DNA of 64,000 bases from Flavobacterium oncorhynchi (GTDB lineage: Bacteria > Bacteroidota > Bacteroidia > Flavobacteriales > Flavobacteriaceae): positions 1 to 64,000 of the forward strand of contig NZ_MUHA01000001.1 in the NCBI RefSeq assembly GCF_002217355.1, given 5' to 3'. The stretch's first letter is position 1, and every line of letters starts with the position of its first letter. The notes below the pieces were generated by a model. It was not told the DNA's origin. It made no database searches and worked only from the letters and a program-made list of their open reading frames with translations. Of this stretch, positions 41,942 to 51,452 are shown piece after piece. Both the position numbers and the translations under genes were made by a program.

Positions 41942-44900
41942 TTAAAATTTTAAATTAACTCCCATAACAAATGATCTCAATGATGGGTAAGCATCTAGCT
42001 CAACCCCTTGAGTACCTTCAACTAACTTACCATCAGACACAACATCTGGTGAAAATCCAGAGAATTTTTGTGTAATAAATGGGTTAATCGCATTTACATA
42101 AATTCGGCAATAGTTAATAAATTTATCTTCTTTAAGAGGAAGTTTGTACCCGAAAGTAATGTTATTAATTCTAAAGAAATCTGCTGACTCTAAATAATAA
42201 GTTGAAGCAAAAGGAGTTAAATTAGAAGGTGCCGGAATTGAAGATGTTGTATTTGTAGGTGTCCAAAAACCATTAGCCATAGAAGCTTCTACATTTTCTC
42301 CTCCAAACCTTTGTGCTTTCTTTCCGTTATATACTTTTGCTCCTCCTGTTCCGTAACCATCAACAGAAAAATCAAAGTTTTTGTAGTTTAAACCTAATGT
42401 AACTCCATAATTAGAAGTTGGTAAAAGAGAACCTACATATTTTTTGTCTTTAAGCTCATCTAAGCCTGATTGCGCAACTTTAGAACCATCTGCTTTGTAG
42501 TACAGCATTTGACCATTTGCTTGATCAACTCCTGCATACTCATACATAAAGAAACTACCTAATGGTTGTCCTACCGAAGTATTATCAAGAATTTTGGTAT
42601 TTTGGCCATTTCCTAAACTTCCTCCAATAATTGGATTTAACTGAACATTTTTAAGACTTGTAAGTTCATTTTTATTATGAGAAAAATTTCCTCCTACCCA
42701 GTAACTTAAATTATCGTTTATTCTATCATCCCAACGTAAAGAAATTTCATAACCTTTGTTAGATACTTCCCCAACATGCGCTGGTGTAGCAACTGTAATT
42801 CCAGAAGTTGAATATGGTTTAACATTCAAAATTGTATTTGTTGTGTTTTTATCATACACGTCAAATGATCCTTTTAATCTGTTGTTTAATACTTCAAAAT
42901 CAAAACCTCCTGAAAGTTCTTCAACAATTTCCCAAGATAAATTTGGATCTACTTGCGAATTAATTGTTGTACCTGAACCTAAACCTGAATTATCTAATCC
43001 AGAAGTTAATAATTGTGTATTAAGCGGTACATTTTGATTTCCTAATCTACCCCAAGAACCTCTAATTTTTAATAAATTAATTTGCTCTACATTACTTAAA
43101 AAGCTTTCTTTTGAAACTATCCATCCTAAACCAACAGATGGGAATGTTCCCCAACGTTTGTCTTCAGCAAATTGTGAAGATCCATCACGTCTTACAGTAC
43201 CTGTAAGTAAATATCTGTCTAACAATTTATATTGGAAACGAGCAAAATAAGAGGCTAATCTTCTTTGATTTAAAGCTTCATCTTTCAAACCTGTAACAGT
43301 CCCTGCTACATTAACATCTTTTAAAGACCAATAGTTCGAGTTTGCATTTACATTCTTTCTGTCAATAGTTAACTTTTCTCTAGTACCTTGTACATTCGCC
43401 TCAATACCAGCTGTAACTTCAACGTCATGAATTTCTGCAAAAACTTTATTATACGTTAAATAGTTAGATAAGTTCCAATTAAAATACTGATCTCTATTTC
43501 TTGTCAAAGTGTTCACATTCAAATCACCAGGATACTTTGATGCTACACGAGTAGGATCTGCAGATAACCAAAGAGCTTGATTGTCTACATAATTATACTG
43601 TTTGTATGTATAAAATTCCCCGTTGAATTGTGAAGTAAATTTTAACGATTTAATAATGTCATAATCTAATTTTAATCCACCTTGCAGCATAACAGTTTGC
43701 TGCTGCTCGTTTGTATAATCTAATTGAGCTACTGGATTTCCAACATTATTGAAAGAAGCACCTGTTTCAGCTACAACTCCATTAGAAATAAATGGTACAC
43801 CATATTTCCCATCAGCGTAACGCACAGGAACAAGTGGAGATTGTCTGTAAGCATTTGTAAATGCGCTCAAAGGCATTGGTGTATTCTTAATAGTACTTAC
43901 ACTAAAGTTTTGAGTTAATTTAACTTTATCAGAAAGTTTAAACTCATTATTATTTCTAATAGTTGTACGTCCGTAATCAGAGCCGTTTAAAATTCCTTTT
44001 TCTTCATAATTTCCAACACTAAAAAAGTATTTCACATTTTCTGAAGATCCTGAGATTGCGATATTATTTTGAGTGTAAGACCCAGTTCTTGTAATCGCAT
44101 CAAGCCAATCTGTGTTATAAGGTTGATTTGCAGAAAATCTGCCTTGAGGAAAATCGTTGCTATAAGCAGCATTACTATAACGAACGTACTCGTCAGCATT
44201 TGCCATTTTTACCGTTTTAAGCGGCGTTCTAACTCCTGCAAAGCTTTCTACGTCTACAGTCATTTTTCCTTTACCTGCTTTGGTTGTAATCATAATTACA
44301 CCATTTGCACCTCTAGTTCCATAAATAGCTAATGAAGAAGCATCTTTCAAGATCTCATAAGATGTAATATCATTAGTATTAATGTTGTTGATGTTTTCAG
44401 TAGGCATACCATCTACTACATACAGAGGATTTCTTCCTCCTAATGCGGTACCAGCCCCTCTGATCAATACTGAAGGAGTACTTCCTGGCGCATCTGAAGT
44501 AGATACTTGTACACCAGCTGCTTTACCCTGAATAGCCTGAGACGCATTTATTACCTTCATTTTGGTAATTTCCTCAGATTTGATTGAACTTACAGCAGAT
44601 GTATTATCAATCTTTTTTCTTGTACCGTATCCTATTACAACTACTTCTTTTAATGCAGTATCCTCTGCTTCTTTTAAGGTAATTGTCATTGGTGCGGCAG
44701 TTGCCGGTACAGAAACTGAATTAAAACCCAACATAGAGACTTTTAATATATCTCCTGGTTTTGCATTAATAGTAAAGTTTCCGTCGAAATCTGCATCAGC
44801 AGTAGCACGAGCATCAGATGAAGCGATTATTGCTCCAGGAATTCCCATTCCGCTGCTGTCTACTACTTTTCCTTTAATTGCTTGCGCTTGTCCCATCATA

Positions 44901-44950
44901 TAAGATGGTAACAATAAGAGCGCTAAAAAGCTAAAAATAAAATTTTTCAT
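41942..44950 (-). CDS. susC: SusC/RagA family TonB-dependent glycan transporter
   Basis: A 1002-residue outer-membrane transporter. Signal MKNFIFSFLALLLLPSYMMGQ, then a carboxypeptidase-like regulatory domain (about 23-105), a TonB box region with EVVVIGYGTRKK, the plug domain (SAVSSIKSEEITKM, VLIRGAGTALGGRNPLYVVDGMP, YGTRGANGVIMITTK) and a 22-strand barrel ending SLRSFVMGVNLKF. It imports oligosaccharides with SusD using TonB energy. It is the first gene of the glycan operon, with an operator-rich 244-base region upstream. Confidence 0.97.
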   Translation of the reverse strand: MKNFIFSFLALLLLPSYMMGQAQAIKGKVVDSSGMGIPGAIIASSDARATADADFDGNFTINAKPGDILKVSMLGFNSVSVPATAAPMTITLKEAEDTALKEVVVIGYGTRKKIDNTSAVSSIKSEEITKMKVINASQAIQGKAAGVQVSTSDAPGSTPSVLIRGAGTALGGRNPLYVVDGMPTENINNINTNDITSYEILKDASSLAIYGTRGANGVIMITTKAGKGKMTVDVESFAGVRTPLKTVKMANADEYVRYSNAAYSNDFPQGRFSANQPYNTDWLDAITRTGSYTQNNIAISGSSENVKYFFSVGNYEEKGILNGSDYGRTTIRNNNEFKLSDKVKLTQNFSVSTIKNTPMPLSAFTNAYRQSPLVPVRYADGKYGVPFISNGVVAETGASFNNVGNPVAQLDYTNEQQQTVMLQGGLKLDYDIIKSLKFTSQFNGEFYTYKQYNYVDNQALWLSADPTRVASKYPGDLNVNTLTRNRDQYFNWNLSNYLTYNKVFAEIHDVEVTAGIEANVQGTREKLTIDRKNVNANSNYWSLKDVNVAGTVTGLKDEALNQRRLASYFARFQYKLLDRYLLTGTVRRDGSSQFAEDKRWGTFPSVGLGWIVSKESFLSNVEQINLLKIRGSWGRLGNQNVPLNTQLLTSGLDNSGLGSGTTINSQVDPNLSWEIVEELSGGFDFEVLNNRLKGSFDVYDKNTTNTILNVKPYSTSGITVATPAHVGEVSNKGYEISLRWDDRINDNLSYWVGGNFSHNKNELTSLKNVQLNPIIGGSLGNGQNTKILDNTSVGQPLGSFFMYEYAGVDQANGQMLYYKADGSKVAQSGLDELKDKKYVGSLLPTSNYGVTLGLNYKNFDFSVDGYGTGGAKVYNGKKAQRFGGENVEASMANGFWTPTNTTSSIPAPSNLTPFASTYYLESADFFRINNITFGYKLPLKEDKFINYCRIYVNAINPFITQKFSGFSPDVVSDGKLVEGTQGVELDAYPSLRSFVMGVNLKF

Positions 44951-45194
44951 ACAGTATGTAATCGTTTAAGTTAGTAGAGCCAAATTAAACAATTACAACG
45001 TTGTAGTACATCAAACACCACTACAACATAACTACATCATTGTGTTAAAATTTTAAGTTATACAAATGATTATCAAATACATAAATGTTAAATAAAATTC
45101 ATTAACATAACGTTATGATGTAGTATTGATGTATTAGAATTATATAAAAAATGAGATGGAAAAATATAAGATCTATAAATTTTAAAACCAAATC
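44951..45194 (-). promoter_or_regulatory. Dyad-rich control region of susC
   Basis: The region holds several nested dyads: TACAACGTTGTA (44994-45005), TTGTAGT-N12-ACTACAA (45001-45026), ACTACATCAT with its inverted copy ATGATGTAGT (45031-45040 and 45115-45124), and CATAACGTTATG (45106-45117). No TAnnTTTG is present on the minus strand, so the promoter probably needs an activator. The LuxR-type regulator gene ends at 45195, just upstream. Confidence 0.6.
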
Positions 45195-47939
45195 TTACAG
45201 ACTTAATAAAAACTTTGACAGGTTTTCATCTTGAGTAAGACTCAGCTTCTTTCTTAGACGATATCTATGTAATTCTACGCCTCTAAAAGAAATGTTCATC
45301 AGAGGTGCAATTTCTTTTGAAGAGAGATTCATTTTAAGATAAACACAGAGTTTTATATCTTTTGGAGTTAGATGCGGATACTTTTTAGAAAGGTTGATAA
45401 TAAACTCATTGTGAATTTGATTCAAATTTGTCTCAAAAGTCTCCCATTCGTGTTTATTAACCTCATTTATTTTTATTGCTTTTTTGATTTCGCTTTTTAG
45501 TTTATTGAAATCTTTTTCAGAATCAAGAATACTCTGAATATTTTCGATCATTTCACTTTGTTTAGCAATCGACAAAGACTTACCAGCAACTTCAGATGAT
45601 TTTGTCTGTAATTCAAGCTCTAGAATATGTTTCTCAAATTCTTGAATATTCAGCTCATTCTCTTTCTTAAGTTCCATTTCAAGAATTTCGCGCTGATGTT
45701 TTAATTCTTCTGCCTGCAATTTTAATTTTTGTGTATAACGAAGTTTATTCCATTTATAATAGAAAAATAAGACTGCGGCTATTACCAGCAAATAAAGCAG
45801 CACCATCCAAAATGAAAAATACCAAGGCTGCGAAACTTTAAACTCAAAGCTTGAAACTTTATCATAATTAGCTCCATCATGTTTAAAAATCACCACAGAA
45901 TGTGATCCGCTGCTTAAGTTATTTAAAACAACTGCACCATTTGAAATTGGTATGTATTTCTTGTCATTATTTATCTGATAAAATAAATTTGGCTTACTGG
46001 CTCCATAAATTCCAGAAATCACATTTATTCTAAGTTCCGTATTGTGTTTTATTTTACTTTCGTCCGGAAGAAGTTCACCATTATTATAAGCTTCAATTCT
46101 AACACCTTTGTTCTGCTTATTTTCATATTCTAATTGAAGCGAAATAAATCCATCATCAAGATTTAGTAAATAATGATTATTACTTCTAAAAATTCTTAGA
46201 TTTTCATTAATCAACTTTCCTTTATAGTATTTCTCTTGAATAATATTCCAAACAAATTTATTTTCATTTGCATAAATATGATAAAGAACACCTTCTTGAA
46301 GAACAATAAAATGATTCTTATCTATGGCAACTACATCAGAGATATTTTTAAAATTGGTATTGAATAATTCATTCTCTTCTAATTTATTTGTAATAGAATT
46401 AAATGTATACCAAATGTTATTAATTAGAAAAAGTATCTCTCCTCTAAATTCAAAAATCTTAACTCCAAAATCATTTTTAATTTTACTTAACTGAGTGATG
46501 TTTTCAACTTTCTTGGTCTTGAAATTATCATCTACAAAAACTCTATATAATCCTCTATAATTATCTGCCGCCCAAATTTCATTTTTCTTATTCTGTGCAA
46601 CATACTTTATAGGTTTAGAAAGTCCATCAATTTTTTTGCTTTCGCTAAGATCGAAAGCATTATTATACACTAAAATTCCGCTGTAAGTCGATTGAAAATA
46701 AGTATCATTAATAATACTTTTTGATAAGTTCCAACCTCCATTTACATTATTAATCTTTGTTAAAGCACCATTTTCGTAACAAAATGTACCATCATTATGA
46801 CCTATCACATATTTACTTCCAATTTTGGTAATATTCCATCCCTGCCCCTGTGTATTAGGCATTATTTTGAAGTTTCCAGAATCAAACTCAAAAATACCAT
46901 GATTTGAAGCAATTAAATATCCTTTATCAATAGTGGCAACGGAGTAAACAGAGCCCAATATTCCAGAATTGTCGTAAAAAAAAGAAATTGGAGAATTTAC
47001 CTCAACATGAGCAATTCCGTTATCCAAACCCAGCCATAAGTCTTCCTCTTTGTCAAAACCAATGCTTAGTACTGAATTATTCATCAAAACATTGTTTCTG
47101 TCAATATTTTTAAATGTATTGGTATTAAAATCGTAGATAAACACCCCTTTATTGCCTGTGCCGACAATGAGTTTATTATTTTTAATAAACTTCGCAACAT
47201 TAATTCCGTTAGACTTTAATGTTTCATTCAATGGATTATTCCAAGGTCTGAGTCCTTCTTTTTCAGCAACAAAAATCCCTCGCTTTTGCGTAAAAATATA
47301 AGTTTTCCCATTATATTTTTCAATCGCATGCACAACGGTATTTTTCAGAATTTCCCAGCCTTTTGGAATTGCGATTTTTGTTCCATTCATTCTAAAAAGA
47401 CCTTTCTCTACAGAAGCAACATAAAGATTATTGTCGACTACAAAGCAATAGGAAACTAAAAAAGGGAATTTAACTCTTTGAATATGCTTTCCATCATAAA
47501 TAAAAACATCGTTGAAAGATTGAAAATACAATGACCCATTAAATCTGAATATTTTCCAGATTTCTTCATTGTCTTTCTCATCAAATAAGTGAAGATTTTT
47601 AGTAATAGAAACATAATGCATTTTACCATTTTTTCTATACCAATATCCAAATTCTTTATACGATCCTGAGTAAATTCGATCACCTTCAATCAAAATCGAG
47701 CGAATTATCGTTTTATTTGGCAAAGAATACTTTTCCCAAATGACACCATCGTAACGCAGCAGATAATGATTATTTGCAAAATACATTGCCTTATCTTTAC
47801 CTTGAGCAACGTTCCAGATTTGATTATCACCCTGATAATCTGATTTATTGTAATTTTCGACGAAAGGAAGTAATTCTTGTGCTTGGATTTGAAAAGCAAT
47901 GAAAAAGAAGAATAGTAATTTAAAAAGTTTCGATTTCAA
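45195..47939 (-). CDS. Membrane-anchored glycan-sensing LuxR-type regulator
   Basis: A 914-residue protein. Signal MKSKLFKLLFFFFIAFQIQAQ, then a periplasmic two-propeller sensor of repeated strands (about 30-620, for example DGVIWEKYSLPNKTI, EEDLWLGLDNGIAHVEVNSP), a Y_Y_Y domain (~625-725), one membrane helix (FWMVLLYLLVIAAVLFFYYKW, ~735-755), a charged coiled coil (~758-830) and a C-terminal LuxR helix-turn-helix (LTPKDIKLCVYLKMNLSSKE then IAPLMNISFRGVELHRYRLR). There is no kinase or receiver domain, so sensing and DNA binding are in one chain. It should sense glycan fragments in the periplasm and control the adjacent susC operon. Confidence 0.93.
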   Translation of the reverse strand: MKSKLFKLLFFFFIAFQIQAQELLPFVENYNKSDYQGDNQIWNVAQGKDKAMYFANNHYLLRYDGVIWEKYSLPNKTIIRSILIEGDRIYSGSYKEFGYWYRKNGKMHYVSITKNLHLFDEKDNEEIWKIFRFNGSLYFQSFNDVFIYDGKHIQRVKFPFLVSYCFVVDNNLYVASVEKGLFRMNGTKIAIPKGWEILKNTVVHAIEKYNGKTYIFTQKRGIFVAEKEGLRPWNNPLNETLKSNGINVAKFIKNNKLIVGTGNKGVFIYDFNTNTFKNIDRNNVLMNNSVLSIGFDKEEDLWLGLDNGIAHVEVNSPISFFYDNSGILGSVYSVATIDKGYLIASNHGIFEFDSGNFKIMPNTQGQGWNITKIGSKYVIGHNDGTFCYENGALTKINNVNGGWNLSKSIINDTYFQSTYSGILVYNNAFDLSESKKIDGLSKPIKYVAQNKKNEIWAADNYRGLYRVFVDDNFKTKKVENITQLSKIKNDFGVKIFEFRGEILFLINNIWYTFNSITNKLEENELFNTNFKNISDVVAIDKNHFIVLQEGVLYHIYANENKFVWNIIQEKYYKGKLINENLRIFRSNNHYLLNLDDGFISLQLEYENKQNKGVRIEAYNNGELLPDESKIKHNTELRINVISGIYGASKPNLFYQINNDKKYIPISNGAVVLNNLSSGSHSVVIFKHDGANYDKVSSFEFKVSQPWYFSFWMVLLYLLVIAAVLFFYYKWNKLRYTQKLKLQAEELKHQREILEMELKKENELNIQEFEKHILELELQTKSSEVAGKSLSIAKQSEMIENIQSILDSEKDFNKLKSEIKKAIKINEVNKHEWETFETNLNQIHNEFIINLSKKYPHLTPKDIKLCVYLKMNLSSKEIAPLMNISFRGVELHRYRLRKKLSLTQDENLSKFLLSL

Positions 47940-47958
47940 AATATTCGGATTTATACCT

Positions 47959-47966
47959 CAAAGATA
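47959..47966 (-). promoter_or_regulatory. -7 promoter element TATCTTTG of the LuxR-type regulator
   Basis: Minus-strand match to TAnnTTTG, 20 bases before the regulator start. It lies next to the ackA terminator. Confidence 0.45.
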
Positions 47967-47992
47967 CTCACAAATATTTAATATGAAGTCAT

Positions 47993-48019
47993 AAAAAAAG
48001 CTCCTAATCAAGGAGCTTT
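47993..48019 (-). terminator. Terminator of ackA
   Basis: 9-bp stem AAAGCTCCT / AGGAGCTTT with an AATCA loop and a T-run on the minus strand. It separates ackA from the regulator gene. Confidence 0.85.
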
Positions 48020-48043
48020 CTTATAATCTTCAATTCAAAATCT

Positions 48044-49228
48044 TTAGTTATTCAGCAATTGATAAACCTGATTTGCAATTTCATATTCTTCGTCAGTTGG
48101 TACTACAAGTATTTTTGCTCTTGAACTTGGCTTATTGATTTCTCTAATTTCTTTCGAACGAATTTGATTTTTATCATCATCTATTTCAATTCCAAAATAT
48201 TCCATATCGGTACAAACTAACTTTCGCATATACGATGAATTTTCACCAATTCCAGCTGTAAAAATTATAGCGTCCAACCCGTTTAAAGAAGCAGCGTACG
48301 ACCCAATGGTTTTTCTAATTCTATAAGCATTCATTAACAAAGCCAGCTGACAGTCTTTATTTCCTTTTTCAGCTTCCGATTCAATATCACGCAAATCACT
48401 GTAACCTGTAAGCCCTAACATTCCGCTTTGTTTCAACAAAATAGAGTTTACTTCATCTGCCGTATAACCCAAATTTTTGACCATATAAAATATAACAGAT
48501 TGATCAATATCTCCTGCTCTTGTGCCCATTATTAGACCATTTGCAGGCGAAAATCCCATTGTTGTGTCAATACTTTTCCCGTCTTTTACAGCTGTCATAC
48601 TGCATCCGTTTCCTAAATGGATTGTGATAATTTTAGATTTATTTTCTAAGTAGTCTATTGCCTTTTCAGATACGTATTTATGACTTGTTCCATGAAATCC
48701 ATATACGCGCACTTTATTCTCAGTTAAAAGATAATTTGGTATTGCATATTTATAAGCTTGAACTGGAATTGTTTGATGAAACGCAGTATCAAAAACAGCA
48801 ACTTGTTTTGCTTCGGCAAATATTTCTTCTGCAACATTTATTCCTACCAAATGCGCTGGATTATGAAGAGGCGCTAATTCTGAAAGTTCTTTAATTTTTT
48901 CTTTTACTTCTTCTGTAATAATAGTTGTATCAGAAAAATAACTTCCTCCGTGTACAACTCTATGCCCTACAGCTGCAATTTCTGAAGTTGTTTTAATTAC
49001 TCCTTTGTCTGCATCCAAAAGCATATCTGCCACTTTCTGTAATCCTACTTTATGAGTTGGAATCGGCAATATTTCTTCACGCGAATTTGAAGCTGTTTTA
49101 AAAGTAATGTTTGATGTTTCTAGACCAATTCTATCAATCATACCACTGCAAATCACTTCGTTTGTTGGCATAACCATTAATTGATATTTTATTGATGAAC
49201 TTCCTGAGTTTATTATTAGTATTTTCAT
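48044..49228 (-). CDS. ackA: Acetate kinase
   Basis: Interconverts acetyl phosphate plus ADP with acetate plus ATP. The 394-residue length is normal. Motifs: MKILIINSGSSSIKYQL with the phosphate-binding Asn/Ser, AVGHRVVHGG, VAVFDTAFHQTIP, GFHGTSHKYVS, IITIHLGNGCSM, DTTMGFSPANGLIMGTRAGD and IIFTAGIGENSS. It lies 75 bases after pta, forming the acetate pathway pair. The gap carries a CTAAGA-type repeat block. Confidence 0.97.
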   Translation of the reverse strand: MKILIINSGSSSIKYQLMVMPTNEVICSGMIDRIGLETSNITFKTASNSREEILPIPTHKVGLQKVADMLLDADKGVIKTTSEIAAVGHRVVHGGSYFSDTTIITEEVKEKIKELSELAPLHNPAHLVGINVAEEIFAEAKQVAVFDTAFHQTIPVQAYKYAIPNYLLTENKVRVYGFHGTSHKYVSEKAIDYLENKSKIITIHLGNGCSMTAVKDGKSIDTTMGFSPANGLIMGTRAGDIDQSVIFYMVKNLGYTADEVNSILLKQSGMLGLTGYSDLRDIESEAEKGNKDCQLALLMNAYRIRKTIGSYAASLNGLDAIIFTAGIGENSSYMRKLVCTDMEYFGIEIDDDKNQIRSKEIREINKPSSRAKILVVPTDEEYEIANQVYQLLNN

Positions 49229-49303
49229 TCTTTTTAAGTTGCTAAGATTCTAAGAAGCTAAGACTCTAAGGCTCTTAGTTTATTTTTTAATTTTTAATTG
49301 AAT

Positions 49304-51397
49304 TTACATTCCCTGCGCCTGAATCGCTGTAATTACGACCGTATTAATAATATCATCAACTGTACAACCACGGCTTAAATCGTTTACAGGTTTATTTAAT
49401 CCTTGCAGCATTGGACCAATTGCCAAAGCTCCTGTTTCTCTTTGTACTGCTTTATAGGTATTATTTCCTGTGTTCAAATCTGGAAAAATTAGTACGCTCG
49501 CCTGTCCTGCTACTTCAGAATCTGGCATTTTACTTTTACCAACAGCGCGGTCAACTGCAGCATCATACTGAATTGGACCTTCAATTTTTAAATCAGGGCG
49601 TTTTTGTTTTACAATTTCGGTTGCTGCTCTTACTTTATCGACTTCATCCCCTTTTCCTGATGATCCAGAAGAATAAGAAAGCATGGCAATTTTTGGTTCA
49701 ATTCCAAAAGCTGAACTTGATTCTGCCGATGAAATTGCGATTTCTGCCAATTGTTCTGCAGTTGGATTTGGATTAATAGCACAATCTCCAAAAACAGAAA
49801 CTCGATCTTCTAAACACATAAAAAATACGGATGAAACTACAGACGAATTAGGTTTGGTTTTTATGAATTGTAAAGCTGGCAGAATAGTATGCTGTGTAGT
49901 ATGTGCCGCACCAGAAACCATTCCGTCTGCGTGGCCTTTATACACCATCATAGTTCCAAAATACGAAACATCTTCCATTAAATCTCTAGCCATTGTAATA
50001 CTTACATTCTTTGCTTTTCTAAGCTCATAATAGGTATTAGCATAATCTTCATACAATTCTGATTCTTTTGGATTGATGATATTTACTTTAGAAAAATCAA
50101 ATGCTATTCCAAGTTCAGCAATTTTATTTTCAATTTGTTTTCTTTCTCCAATAATCGAAATATCAACAACATCCATCGCCAAAAGTCTCGAAGCTGCAAT
50201 AATAATTCTTTCGTCATTTCCTTCAGGCAGAACGATATGTTTACGATGCTGTCTAGCTCTTTTAACCATGTTGTATTGAAACATTTTTGGCGTCATACCT
50301 TCTGCTTCAAAAGTGATTAATCTTTCGGATAAAGCTTCGTTATCAACGTATTTTTCAAAAGTAGTTATCGACGTTTCAATTTTATGCGTGTTATTGGCAT
50401 AGATTTCAGACTTAATAGCGCCAATTCTGTTTGTAATATGATATGTTCCGCCGTCAACCGCAATAATTGGAACAATAGCCGAAAGTCCTTCAATAAGCTT
50501 TAAAATACTTTCTTCTGGAACGATATTTCCAGTTAATATAATCCCCGATATTGTTGGATAATTTGCTGATTCATTAGCTTGCAAAGCTCCTAAAATAATA
50601 TCAGAGCGATCTCCTGGTGTAATTACAAGCGCATTATCATGTAAATGAACCAAATAATTATGTAATTGCATAGCTCCAACGCTAAAGTGACCAATTTCAT
50701 TATTTAAATAATTTCCTCCAAATAAAACTTTAGCATCAAGTTCATTAACAATTTCCTGCATTGTCGGATTGTTCAAACTTGAAATTAGTGGAATTGTATT
50801 GACTAAAACATTCTCTGGTAAGCTTTTTTGAAGACTTTTAGTTACTAATTCAATATTTTCGGGTTGCACTTTATTGGCAAAAACAGATAAAACCTCAACC
50901 TCTTTTACTTTGAAAGAATCGTAAACTAAATATAAGCTGTCAACCAATTCCTCCAATGTTTTCCCTACTCCTGAACCAATAATTATTGTTGGAATTCCTA
51001 AGTTTTTAGCAATTAAAACATTCAAATCTAATTCGATTGAAGTTCCTTCGCCGGTAAAGCTTGTTCCTTCAACCAAAACAAAATCAAAACGTTCTTCAAG
51101 TTTTTTATATTTTTCGATAATTAAATCTAAAACCTCTCCTATTTTTCCTTTATTCTTTTTCTTAATCAATTTACTCTTTGTAATGGCATAGGCATCTTCA
51201 AACTTAATATCGAGGTTAAAATGCGATAAAACGGTTTCGATGTGATTATCTAATTCGCCATCGACAAAATCTTCTACAATAGGTCTAAAATACCCTACTT
51301 TGGCTGTTTTCCCGATCAAAATACTCATCAAACCGAGTGTTATAATCGATTTTCCGCTATTGTGATCGCTTGTTGCTATATATATTGCTTTACTCAT
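49304..51397 (-). CDS. pta: Phosphate acetyltransferase (long form)
   Basis: Converts acetyl-CoA to acetyl phosphate. At 697 residues it is the long form: an N-terminal BioD-like P-loop domain (IATSDHNSGKSIITLGL, residues ~5-200), a DRTGG domain (~215-330) and the C-terminal PTA domain (from ~365, HIVLPEGNDERIIIAASRLL, GGVSGAAHTTQ-like DGMVSGAAHTT). It precedes ackA, so the pair makes ATP from acetyl-CoA. It is 55 bases after corA. Confidence 0.97.
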   Translation of the reverse strand: MSKAIYIATSDHNSGKSIITLGLMSILIGKTAKVGYFRPIVEDFVDGELDNHIETVLSHFNLDIKFEDAYAITKSKLIKKKNKGKIGEVLDLIIEKYKKLEERFDFVLVEGTSFTGEGTSIELDLNVLIAKNLGIPTIIIGSGVGKTLEELVDSLYLVYDSFKVKEVEVLSVFANKVQPENIELVTKSLQKSLPENVLVNTIPLISSLNNPTMQEIVNELDAKVLFGGNYLNNEIGHFSVGAMQLHNYLVHLHDNALVITPGDRSDIILGALQANESANYPTISGIILTGNIVPEESILKLIEGLSAIVPIIAVDGGTYHITNRIGAIKSEIYANNTHKIETSITTFEKYVDNEALSERLITFEAEGMTPKMFQYNMVKRARQHRKHIVLPEGNDERIIIAASRLLAMDVVDISIIGERKQIENKIAELGIAFDFSKVNIINPKESELYEDYANTYYELRKAKNVSITMARDLMEDVSYFGTMMVYKGHADGMVSGAAHTTQHTILPALQFIKTKPNSSVVSSVFFMCLEDRVSVFGDCAINPNPTAEQLAEIAISSAESSSAFGIEPKIAMLSYSSGSSGKGDEVDKVRAATEIVKQKRPDLKIEGPIQYDAAVDRAVGKSKMPDSEVAGQASVLIFPDLNTGNNTYKAVQRETGALAIGPMLQGLNKPVNDLSRGCTVDDIINTVVITAIQAQGM

Positions 51398-51452
51398 AAT
51401 TTATATTTTGAAACTTAACGTATCTATTTGAATTCTATTTTATATTAAAAGG

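Noticed and set aside
48044..51397. Functional link of pta-ackA to the neighbouring glycan locus
   Set aside because: A strong terminator follows ackA and the regulator gene has its own promoter; proximity seems incidental.
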